DNA of 7,014 nucleotides from DATCVR01 sp036566745 (GTDB lineage: Bacteria > Actinomycetota > Actinomycetes > Jiangellales > Jiangellaceae): assembly GCA_036566745.1 (NCBI GenBank), contig DATCVR010000327.1:1-7014 (forward strand), written 5' to 3'. Both the position numbers and the translations under genes were made by a program. This document shows positions 1 to 5,261 of the stretch, in pieces; the first letter of the stretch is position 1, and each line of letters begins with the position of its first letter. The notes below the pieces were generated by a model, which did not search any database, was not told the DNA's origin, and saw only the letters and a list, made by a program, of their open reading frames with translations.

Positions 1-213
1 GGTCTCGGTGTCGAGGACGCCCTCGACCTTGTTGAGGCGGTCGGCGACGACTTCGGCGATCTGTTCGTGGGTGTGGACGCGGACCAGCGCCACCAGGTCG
101 ATCTCGCCGGTGACCGAGTAGACCTCGCTGACGCCGTCGAGTGCGGCGATCTCCTCGGCGATCTCGGAGATGCGCGCGACCTCGGCGTGGACGAAGACGA
201 TCGCGGTGATCAC
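1..213 (-). CDS. Stand-alone Lrp/AsnC ligand-binding (RAM) domain protein, 3' end cut by window
   Basis: Seventy-one residues are visible, starting at GTG (211-213) with no competing in-frame start nearby. An AGGAGG lies on the minus strand at 218-223, with a rather short 4-base spacer. The protein begins (M)ITAIVFVHAEV and contains DGVSEVYSVTGEIDLVALVR, the beta-alpha-beta-beta-alpha-beta pattern of the RAM domain that binds amino acids in Lrp/AsnC regulators. No helix-turn-helix domain precedes it: the start has its own ribosome-binding site and the upstream gene stops 59 bases away. Such single-domain RAM proteins are usually about 75-80 residues, so only a few residues are probably missing beyond base 1. 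They are thought to sense small molecules or modulate full-length Lrp proteins, but the role here is unknown. It lies downstream of the exonuclease/UvrC-like gene on the same strand and may share its transcript, though a TAATGT box in the gap suggests its own promoter too. Confidence 0.85.
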   Translation of the reverse strand, partial: MITAIVFVHAEVARISEIAEEIAALDGVSEVYSVTGEIDLVALVRVHTHEQIAEVVADRLNKVEGVLDTET

Positions 214-245
214 GGAGCCTCCTGGGGAATGGGCGTTCGCCGTCG

Positions 246-251
246 ACATTA
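246..251 (-). promoter_or_regulatory. Possible -10 box (TAATGT) for the RAM-domain gene
   Basis: On the minus strand TAATGT matches the actinobacterial TAnnnT -10 pattern in the 59-base gap. A start of transcription about 7 bases further on would leave a leader of roughly 26 bases carrying the AGGAGG. No convincing -35 is visible, so the gene could equally depend on read-through from the nuclease gene. Confidence 0.3.
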
Positions 252-272
252 CCGGCGTGGGGGCGGCGTCGC

Positions 273-2009
273 TCAGCCGACCGGACGCAGCCCTCGACGG
301 TCGGCGAACGGACGCGCGGCGCGATCGTCGCCGACGGTCGCGACCAGCGCGGTGTACGCGCCCGCGCCCGGGGCGGGGTACACCCAGGAACCCTCGACCT
401 CGACCAGGCGGGTGCCGGGGGTCTCGAGCCAGCGCAGGACGCATTCGGTCTCTTCGGCGGTGGCCGCCGGCAGCGGAGCCGGCGCGGGCTCGACGGTCTC
501 GGCGGTGGCGACCATGGCCGAGACGTAGGGCCGTGGGTCGGCGCCGGGAGGCGTGCGGCCCGCCGCCGCCATCCGGCCGAACCGCACGACGTGGGCCTCC
601 CATCCACCCACTTCGAGCCTGCGCGCCGCGACCAGCTGGGGCACGGCGGCGAGCGCGGCCATCCGCTGGCCTCGGGCGGCGGTGCGGACGAGGGTGGAGA
701 GCCGGTCGCGGTGGACGGCGGCCTCCTCGTACCGCTGGTGCGCGGCGAGCCGGGTGATCCGCTCGAGCAGCCGGGCGACCAACGGACCCGGATCGGCCCG
801 GAAGGCGGCTCGCACGGCGTCGGCGTGGACGGCGTAGGCCTCGACGCTCTCGCCGCCCGCGCAGGGCGCGCCGCAGCGTCCCATCTCGGCCAGGACGCAG
901 GGTGAGGTGGTGCGCGTGGGGGACAGCCGCGACGTGCACTGGCGGATCGGCACGGCCTCGTGCACAGCCGTCATGGCCGCCTCGGCCTGCCGGCGGGACC
1001 CGAAAGGCCCGAGGTACGCGGCGCCGTCGTCGCGGACCTCGCGGACGAGCGACAGCCGCGGGAACGGCTCGACGGTGAGTTTGAGCCAGCTGCTGCGTTC
1101 GGGGAAGCGCGAGCGGCGGTTGTAGCGGGGCTTGCGTTCGGCGATGAGCCGCAGCTCGCGGACCTCGGCCTCGAGCGGGGTGGCGCACTCGATGGCCGTG
1201 ACGCCGGTGGCGATGGACACCATCTCGGTCATCCGCGCGCGGGTCTCGGACGCCGTGAAGTAGGTGCGGACGCGGTTGCGGAGGTCCTTGCTCTTGCCGA
1301 CGTAGAGCGACTCGCCGTTGCCGTCGGTGAAGATGTAGACGCCGGGCCGGTGGGGGAGCGCCTCGGCGAGGTGGCGCTTGCCGCGCTGGGCGGGCGTGAC
1401 GGTGCTCTGCCAGAGGCTGAGCTCCTCGACCGTGTGGACGCCGACGTTGCCCAGGCGTTCGAGCAGGCCGTGGAGGACGTGGACGGTGGCCTGGGCGTCG
1501 GTGAGGGCGCGGTGGTTGGGGGTGGTGGGGGAGTGGAACAGCTGGGCGAGGGTGGAGAGCTTGCAGTTGCGGGCTTCGTCGCGGGCCAGCACGCGCCGGG
1601 CCAGCCGCGCGGTGTCGAGCACCTGGAACGCCGGCCAGGCCGTACCGGTGGCCTCGCACGCCGCCCGGAGGAAGCCGGTGTCGAAGGGGGCGTTGTGGGC
1701 CACCAGCACGGTGCCGCGGGCGAACTCGAGGAACGCGGGCAGCGCCGAGCGGATGGGCGGGGCCGTGGCGACCATGGCGTCGGTGATGCCGGTGAGGACC
1801 GCGATGAAGGGCGGGATGGCGGCGCTGGGCCGTACGAGGGTGGAGAACTCGCCCAGGACCTCGCCGCCGCGGACCTTGACCGCGCCGATCTCGGTGATCT
1901 CGCAGTCGTTGTGCGAGCCGCCGGTGGTCTCGAGGTCGACGACCACGAACGTGGTGGAGGCCAGCGGCATGCCGATCTCGTCGAGCGTGCCTTGGATGGC
2001 GATGGTCAC
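273..2009 (-). CDS. DEDDh 3'-5' exonuclease fused to UvrC-like GIY-YIG endonuclease module (Cho-like)
   Basis: 578 residues from GTG at 2007-2009, with GGAG on the minus strand (2018-2021) 8 bases upstream. The open frame runs further upstream, but the extra 60 residues are unlike protein and would cover the promoter. Residues ~20-185 form a DnaQ-type exonuclease: VVVDLETTG (D25, E27), HNAPFD (D110) and HRALTDA (H166, D171) give the complete DEDDh set. Residues ~217-300 form a GIY-YIG nuclease: GVYIF (223-227), LYVGKS (235-240), R244 and R246, and the likely metal-binding E285 before KPRYN. Next come four cysteines, C358, C371, C379 and C383, spaced as in the UvrC iron-sulfur motif, and a UVR-like helix YEEAAVHRDRL (427-437). 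The UvrC RNase H-like domain and helix-hairpin-helix repeats are absent, as in Cho. It probably incises damaged DNA 3' to a lesion and trims ends. M. tuberculosis Rv2191 appears to be the counterpart. The repair role is inferred from the family. Confidence 0.9.
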   Translation of the reverse strand: MTIAIQGTLDEIGMPLASTTFVVVDLETTGGSHNDCEITEIGAVKVRGGEVLGEFSTLVRPSAAIPPFIAVLTGITDAMVATAPPIRSALPAFLEFARGTVLVAHNAPFDTGFLRAACEATGTAWPAFQVLDTARLARRVLARDEARNCKLSTLAQLFHSPTTPNHRALTDAQATVHVLHGLLERLGNVGVHTVEELSLWQSTVTPAQRGKRHLAEALPHRPGVYIFTDGNGESLYVGKSKDLRNRVRTYFTASETRARMTEMVSIATGVTAIECATPLEAEVRELRLIAERKPRYNRRSRFPERSSWLKLTVEPFPRLSLVREVRDDGAAYLGPFGSRRQAEAAMTAVHEAVPIRQCTSRLSPTRTTSPCVLAEMGRCGAPCAGGESVEAYAVHADAVRAAFRADPGPLVARLLERITRLAAHQRYEEAAVHRDRLSTLVRTAARGQRMAALAAVPQLVAARRLEVGGWEAHVVRFGRMAAAGRTPPGADPRPYVSAMVATAETVEPAPAPLPAATAEETECVLRWLETPGTRLVEVEGSWVYPAPGAGAYTALVATVGDDRAARPFADRRGLRPVG

Positions 2010-2045
2010 CGCGCCTGCTCCGTGGTCGTCCGGATCATGTCTCGC

Positions 2046-2068
2046 ACAGTAGGGACACCCCCGGACAA
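2046..2068 (-). promoter_or_regulatory. RecA-NDp/PafBC-like DNA-damage promoter of the nuclease fusion gene
   Basis: Read on the minus strand: TTGTCCGGG (2068-2060), eight bases (2059-2052), then TACTGT (2051-2046). The mycobacterial RecA-independent DNA-damage promoter, used with the WYL-domain activator PafBC, is tTGTCRGTG-N8-TAnnnT. Spacing is exact and six of the eight core positions (TGTCRGTG) agree; the R position is C and the following T is G. Transcription would begin near 2039 and give a leader of about 30 bases with GGAG before the GTG. A second TGTCC sits inside the spacer exactly 10 bases after the first. The consensus is from memory and the function is inferred. Confidence 0.5.
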
Positions 2069-2104
2069 TCGCGGGCGGCGACGCGCCGAGCGGCCCGCAC
2101 GCCC

Positions 2105-2110
2105 TAACCT
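2105..2110 (+). promoter_or_regulatory. Likely -10 box (TAACCT) for the zinc-ribbon/NYN operon
   Basis: TAACCT fits the TAnnnT pattern and would start transcription near 2117, leaving a leader of about 27 bases with AGGAGG at 2133-2138. No recognisable -35 lies 16-18 bases upstream. That stretch instead holds a GC-rich inverted repeat (GCGGGC 2071-2076 with GCCCGC 2093-2098). Confidence 0.4.
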
Positions 2111-2143
2111 GGACGCAGGCGAGCCGTCTTCGAGGAGGAGCCA

Positions 2144-2392
2144 GTGGCCGTTCCGATGCCGTCCGAGACGACCCGGTGGCGCTGCGCACAGTGCGGCAAC
2201 CTGACCCGCTTCGACGTGCTGCGCTCGAGCCGGGTCCGCGAGTACGTCCACGTCGACCTCGCGGGCGTGTCCGCGGTCGAGGAGACCGAGGTCCTGGCCG
2301 AGCAGGTCGAGCAGGTCAGCTGCCGATGGTGCGGCGGCACCGAGACGGTCGAGGTCGTGGCTCGCCCGGACGCCCGGCAAGAACCAGCGTGA
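2144..2392 (+). CDS. Small zinc-ribbon protein, conserved hypothetical
   Basis: 82 residues from GTG at 2144, with AGGAGG at 2133-2138 and a 5-base spacer. An ATG at 2156 is in frame but further from that site. Two CxxC knuckles, C14-AQ-C17 and C60-RW-C63-GG, bracket a 42-residue middle. This layout predicts a zinc ribbon closing over a small beta domain, with a hydrophilic tail after residue 70. The first knuckle, WRCAQCGNLTRFDV, resembles small conserved actinobacterial proteins I have met without a named function. The stop overlaps the GTG of the NYN-domain gene by 4 bases, so the two are almost certainly one translationally coupled unit. A shared complex or a common nucleic-acid substrate is a reasonable inference. 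No enzymatic motif is visible. It is divergent from the exonuclease/GIY-YIG gene across a 134-base spacer. Confidence 0.85.
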   Translation: MAVPMPSETTRWRCAQCGNLTRFDVLRSSRVREYVHVDLAGVSAVEETEVLAEQVEQVSCRWCGGTETVEVVARPDARQEPA

Positions 2393-3672
2393 TCGTCCTC
2401 CCAGACGCCGTTCGCGCCCGCGTGGTCGCGTTCGGCTCCGACGTCCTGGGCGGCCTCGCCGCCGACGACGTCCCCACCGCGCTGCGCCCGGTCGCGCGGT
2501 TCACCCCGGCCAAGCGGGCCCGGCTCGGGGCCAGCGCCATCGCCACGGTCATCGAATCCGATCCGGCGTTCCGGCGCCGGGTGCTCGACACCGCGTCGGC
2601 CGCCGTCCCAGGTCTGGTCGAGGCGCTGGACGAGGGCGCGCCACCACCGGCGGCCGATCCGGTCGACGTCGCCACCATCGCCTACCTCCTGCGTCCCGAC
2701 GGGTGGGAGAAGCTCGTCGACCAGGCTGCCGAGTCCGTCCAGCGCGGCGAGGACGAGGCCCGCCAGGCCCGTGAGGCCGCCGCCACGCTGCGGGTCCGCG
2801 AACAACTCGACGCCGCCCGGGCCGCCGCCCGCGACAGTCGCGACCGGCTCAAGGCCGAGGTCGACCGCCTCAAGGCCGAGAACTCCACGCTGCGACGGCG
2901 GCTCCAGGAGGCGCGCGAACGGCTGGGCGCCGCGCAGGAGTCCGAGCGCAGCGCCACCGAGTCGGCCCGGGCGAACGTCGAACAGGCCGACACCGCCCAG
3001 CGCTCTGCCGAGGCCGAGGCGCGCCGGCTGCGGGCCCGCCTCGCCGAGGTCGAGGAGGCGCTGGAGTCCACGCGACGGGTGGGCCGGGAGGAACGCGGCC
3101 TGGGTACGGCGCGGCTGTCCCTGCTCCTGGAGACACTGACCGAGGCCGCGGCCGGGCTCCGGCGCGAGCTCGCGCTGCCGGCGTCCTCGCTGCTGCCCGC
3201 CGACACCGTCGAGGCCGCGGCCCCGGGCATCGCCGGCACTGGCGGCGCCCGCGCCCGGTCCTCCGACGACCCACGGTTCCTCGAGGAGCTGCTCGCCCTG
3301 CCGCGGGTCCACGTCGTCGTCGACGGCTACAACGTCACCAAGACGGCGTGGTCGGCGATGCCGCTCGACGCGCAGCGCTCTCGGCTCGTCAACGGCCTGT
3401 CCGCCCTGGCCGCGCGCACGGGCGCCGAGGTCACCTGCGTGTTCGACGGAGCGGACGTGGCGGTGCCACCGCCGGTGGGTGCCCCCCGCGTGCGGGTGCG
3501 GTTCAGTCCCGAGGGCCAGACCGCCGACGAGCTCATCCGCCGGCTGGTGAAGGCCGAGCCGGAAGGCCGCCCGGTGGTGGTCGTCTCCTCCGATCGCGAG
3601 GTCGCCGACGGGGTGCGCCGGGCCGGCGTGCGCAGCGTGGAGGCCAGGGCCCTGGTGGGTCTGCTCACGTAG
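2389..3672 (+). CDS. Coiled-coil NYN (YacP-like) domain protein, putative RNase/RNA-binding
   Basis: 427 residues from GTG at 2389, within a GTGA overlap with the preceding gene. The frame stays open further upstream, but there it only shadows the zinc-ribbon gene. No good Shine-Dalgarno is present, consistent with coupling. Residues 1-~100 are a mostly helical N-terminal region (LPDAVRARVVAF...). Residues ~107-230 are a long, charged coiled coil with a clear leucine heptad (RLKAEVDRLKAEN; L154, L161, L168). After an Ala/Gly-rich linker, residues ~305-427 form an NYN/PIN-like domain: VVVDGYNVTK (D312), CVFDGAD (D353), TADELI (D380, E381) and VVSSDREV (D402). These acidic residues match the metal-binding set of the YacP/Rae1 branch of the NYN family, whose best-known member, Bacillus Rae1, is a ribosome-associated mRNA endonuclease. 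RNA cleavage is therefore plausible but not shown. The heptads suggest a dimer. Confidence 0.88.
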   Translation: MIVLPDAVRARVVAFGSDVLGGLAADDVPTALRPVARFTPAKRARLGASAIATVIESDPAFRRRVLDTASAAVPGLVEALDEGAPPPAADPVDVATIAYLLRPDGWEKLVDQAAESVQRGEDEARQAREAAATLRVREQLDAARAAARDSRDRLKAEVDRLKAENSTLRRRLQEARERLGAAQESERSATESARANVEQADTAQRSAEAEARRLRARLAEVEEALESTRRVGREERGLGTARLSLLLETLTEAAAGLRRELALPASSLLPADTVEAAAPGIAGTGGARARSSDDPRFLEELLALPRVHVVVDGYNVTKTAWSAMPLDAQRSRLVNGLSALAARTGAEVTCVFDGADVAVPPPVGAPRVRVRFSPEGQTADELIRRLVKAEPEGRPVVVVSSDREVADGVRRAGVRSVEARALVGLLT

Positions 3673-3674
3673 TT

Positions 3675-3697
3675 GTGTCCGACCCCCTTCCTAGTGT
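3675..3697 (+). promoter_or_regulatory. Second, weaker RecA-NDp/PafBC-like promoter, upstream of the CxxC protein
   Basis: GTGTCCGAC (3675-3683), eight bases (3684-3691), then TAGTGT (3692-3697). The TGTC core and the exact N8 spacing to a TAnnnT -10 match the PafBC-type layout, but only five of the eight core positions agree, and the R position is C as in the first site. It begins 3 bases after the NYN gene's TAG. Transcription would start near 3704 and leave a leader of about 68 bases. GTGTCGG (3694-3700) and CCGACAC (3752-3758) form a 7-bp inverted repeat across that leader. At minimum TAGTGT is a reasonable -10. Confidence 0.35.
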
Positions 3698-3771
3698 CGG
3701 CATCGACGGGCAGGGCGCTCGTCCGCGACAGCTCCACCGCCACACGTCGTACCGACACCGGAGGTCTGACG

Positions 3772-4032
3772 ATGCTGATCGACTGCGACAGTTGTGCCGT
3801 ACGCGGGTTGGCCTGTTCCGACTGTGTGGTCACCGTCATCCTGGGCGCCGGCCCCGGCGCGCTCGGCGGTGACGAACGGGAGGCCATCGGCGTGTTAGCC
3901 GACGCCGGCCTCGTCCCGCCGCTGCGTCTCGTCGTGACCGACGATGTGTCCGATAGTTCCGAAGTAGCGCATGTCGAAAAACCTGCAAAAAAGTTGCCTG
4001 AGAGATTTGCCCGGGCACGTTCGGCTGGCTAG
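3772..4032 (+). CDS. Small CxxC/CxxC protein, conserved hypothetical, upstream of the NlpC/P60 gene
   Basis: 86 residues from ATG at 3772, chosen because GGAGG at 3760-3764 lies 7 bases upstream. An earlier in-frame start at 3673 has no ribosome-binding site and would add non-conserved-looking residues. The N-terminus MLIDCDSCAVRGLACSDC holds C5-x2-C8-x6-C15-x2-C18, a compact metal-binding knuckle pair. It is followed by VVTVILG and LADAGLVPPLRLV, an alpha/beta-looking stretch, and a basic tail rich in Lys, Arg and Ala. There is no signal peptide or membrane segment, so it is probably cytoplasmic. I recall similar small proteins beside actinobacterial NlpC/P60 genes but know no function. The last ~45 bases are unusually A-rich for this genome and contain the promoter of the next gene. 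Its stop codon TAG is part of that promoter's -10 box. Zinc or iron-sulfur binding is inference. Confidence 0.82.
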   Translation: MLIDCDSCAVRGLACSDCVVTVILGAGPGALGGDEREAIGVLADAGLVPPLRLVVTDDVSDSSEVAHVEKPAKKLPERFARARSAG

Positions 4033-4035
4033 GCT
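4007..4035 (+). promoter_or_regulatory. Promoter of the NlpC/P60 gene inside the end of the upstream CDS
   Basis: TTGCCC (4007-4012), a 17-base spacer and TAGGCT (4030-4035) make a good housekeeping-type promoter. The start of transcription would be near 4042, giving a leader of about 36 bases that carries GAAGGAAGG (4063-4071). An alternative -35, TTGCCT (3994-3999), is too far from this -10. A-tracts at 3976-3981 and 3987-3992 just upstream could act as an UP-like or bent element. Confidence 0.55.
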
Positions 4036-4077
4036 CGCGCCCCAGGTGCCTGCTTGCCAGCCGAAGGAAGGACCAGC

Positions 4078-5142
4078 GTGCCTGCGCATCACGGTCAGAC
4101 GCACCAACCTCGTCGCGCTCTCGTAGCTCTGTGTACCGCCGCCGTCACCGTCATGGGTGGCGTTGCTCTCGCCCCGGCCGGCTTCGCCGATCCGAAGCCG
4201 ACGATCGACCAAGTCAAGACCCAGGTCGACGATCTCTACCACCAGGCTGAGCAGGCTTCCGAGCGGTACAACGCGGCTACCGACAAGCTCGCGGAGATTC
4301 AGCGCCGCATCGATCGTGCCCAGGCCAGCGTGGCCACCCAGGAAGCCAAGGTCGCCGAGGTCACCGCCAGCATGGCGGGCTTCGCCAGCGCGTCGTACCA
4401 GGTCGGCGGCATCGATCCCACGCTGCAGGCCCTGCTCGCCGACGATCCTTCCACCTTCCTCGCCCAGGCCTCGGTCCTCGACGCCTACGCCGACCAGCAG
4501 TCCGACCAGCTCGCCGCGGCCGCTGCCGAGCGCCGCGAGCTCGAGCAGGTCAAGCTGCTCGCCGACGAAGAGCTGTCGCGGCTCCAGGCGGTCGAGGCCG
4601 AGCTCGAGACCGAGAAGACCGCGGTCGAGCAGCTCCTCGCCGACGCCCAGGGCATCCTCGACGGCCTCGAGCAGGACGAGCGCGACCGCCTCGACCAGCT
4701 CGAGCGCGACCGCGAGGACAACTCCAACAACCCCGACCGCAACGACGACGACGAGGACGACAACGACGAGGAGCCACCCGACGTCCCCAGCTCGGAGAAG
4801 GGTCGTGTCGCGGTCGACTTCGCCATGGAGCAGGTCGGCGAGCCGTACGTCTGGGCGGCCGAGGGTCCGGGATCATGGGACTGCTCGGGGCTGACCATGA
4901 TGGCCTGGCGCGAGGCCGGCGTGTCCATCTCGCGCTCGTCCGGATCGCAGATCAACGACGGCGCGCGGGTGTCCAAGAGCCAGCTCGAGCCGGGCGATCT
5001 CGTCTTCTACTACAGCCCGATCAGCCACGTCGGCATCTACATCGGCGACGGCAAGATCGTCCACGCCACCCACCCGGGCGATGTCGTCAGTGTCGACCCG
5101 GTCGACATGATGCCGTTCTCCGGCGCCAGCCGACCCGGCTGA
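4078..5142 (+). CDS. Secreted coiled-coil NlpC/P60 peptidoglycan endopeptidase (RipC-like)
   Basis: 354 residues from GTG at 4078, with GAAGGAAGG at 4063-4071. An in-frame TTG at 4054 precedes that site and is rejected. A Sec signal (RR at 12-13, hydrophobic 14-34) likely ends at GFA|D (37/38). Residues ~41-215 are two long helices flanking a conserved-looking break (YQVGGIDPTLQALLADDPSTF), predicting a hairpin coiled coil. Residues ~213-234 are an Asp/Glu/Asn-rich linker. Residues ~242-354 are the NlpC/P60 papain-like domain with C269 (DCSG), H317 (SHVGIYIGDG) and H329 (VHAT); the 12-residue H317-H329 gap is as in Spr. The enzyme would cut peptide stems between D-Glu and the diamino acid outside the membrane. 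In mycobacteria the counterpart Rv2190c (RipC) is activated by FtsX through its coiled coil, so FtsEX control here is a fair inference. It runs from its own promoter and ends before a strong hairpin. Confidence 0.9.
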   Translation: MPAHHGQTHQPRRALVALCTAAVTVMGGVALAPAGFADPKPTIDQVKTQVDDLYHQAEQASERYNAATDKLAEIQRRIDRAQASVATQEAKVAEVTASMAGFASASYQVGGIDPTLQALLADDPSTFLAQASVLDAYADQQSDQLAAAAAERRELEQVKLLADEELSRLQAVEAELETEKTAVEQLLADAQGILDGLEQDERDRLDQLERDREDNSNNPDRNDDDEDDNDEEPPDVPSSEKGRVAVDFAMEQVGEPYVWAAEGPGSWDCSGLTMMAWREAGVSISRSSGSQINDGARVSKSQLEPGDLVFYYSPISHVGIYIGDGKIVHATHPGDVVSVDPVDMMPFSGASRPG

Positions 5143-5159
5143 TCCGGTCCGGCTGATCC
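5135..5159 (+). repeat. 11-bp direct repeat at the end of the NlpC/P60 gene
   Basis: CCGGCTGATCC occurs at 5135-5145 and again at 5149-5159, separated by GGT. The first copy contains the stop codon. It is probably a small local duplication or slippage event, and no function is evident. Confidence 0.6.
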
Positions 5160-5172
5160 AATCCGTTCTCCG

Positions 5173-5206
5173 ACGGGCCCCACGCCACCTCGGCGTCGGG
5201 GCCCGT
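5173..5206 (+). terminator. Hairpin terminator after the NlpC/P60 gene
   Basis: ACGGGCCCC (5173-5181) pairs perfectly with GGGGCCCGT (5198-5206). Inside, ACGCC (5182-5186) pairs with GGCGT (5192-5196) across a 5-base loop, with one bulged C at 5197. This gives a 14-bp GC-rich stem 30 bases past the stop. There is no T-run after it, as is common for actinobacterial terminators. It separates the endopeptidase from the mannosyltransferase gene. Confidence 0.75.
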
Positions 5207-5248
5207 TCGCATCCGCATGCCTGTGCCTCGGAGCCCCTCTCGGTGTGG

Positions 5249-5254
5249 CAGGCT
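5249..5254 (+). promoter_or_regulatory. Possible -10 box giving a leaderless pimB transcript
   Basis: CAGGCT sits so that transcription would begin at about 5261-5262, on the ATG. This agrees with the absence of a Shine-Dalgarno sequence before that ATG. The box lacks the usual leading T and no -35 is clear. Confidence 0.25.
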
Positions 5255-5261
5255 CAGCCGG

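Noticed and set aside
2010..2143. LexA/SOS box upstream of the nuclease fusion, expected because E. coli cho is SOS-induced
   Set aside because: No CGAAC-N4-GTTCG-like palindrome is present in this spacer. The nearest similar string, CGAA-TCG-TTCG near 5306, has the wrong spacing and lies inside pimB.
2010..2189. N-terminal extension of the nuclease fusion to an ATG at 2189
   Set aside because: The added 60 residues look like random GC-rich translation and would cover the promoter elements and overlap the divergent zinc-ribbon gene. The GTG at 2009 has a ribosome-binding site.
960..2204. A 414-codon open frame on the plus strand opposite the nuclease gene
   Set aside because: Its translation is low-complexity Gly/Glu/Ala/Arg with no motif, exactly what the reverse strand of a GC-rich gene yields. 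The minus-strand frame holds complete nuclease motifs.
3880..4077. A ydaO-type (c-di-AMP) riboswitch before the NlpC/P60 gene, as occurs with some actinobacterial wall hydrolases
   Set aside because: The predicted leader is only about 36 bases and none of the conserved ydaO sequence blocks are seen. The upstream DNA is coding.
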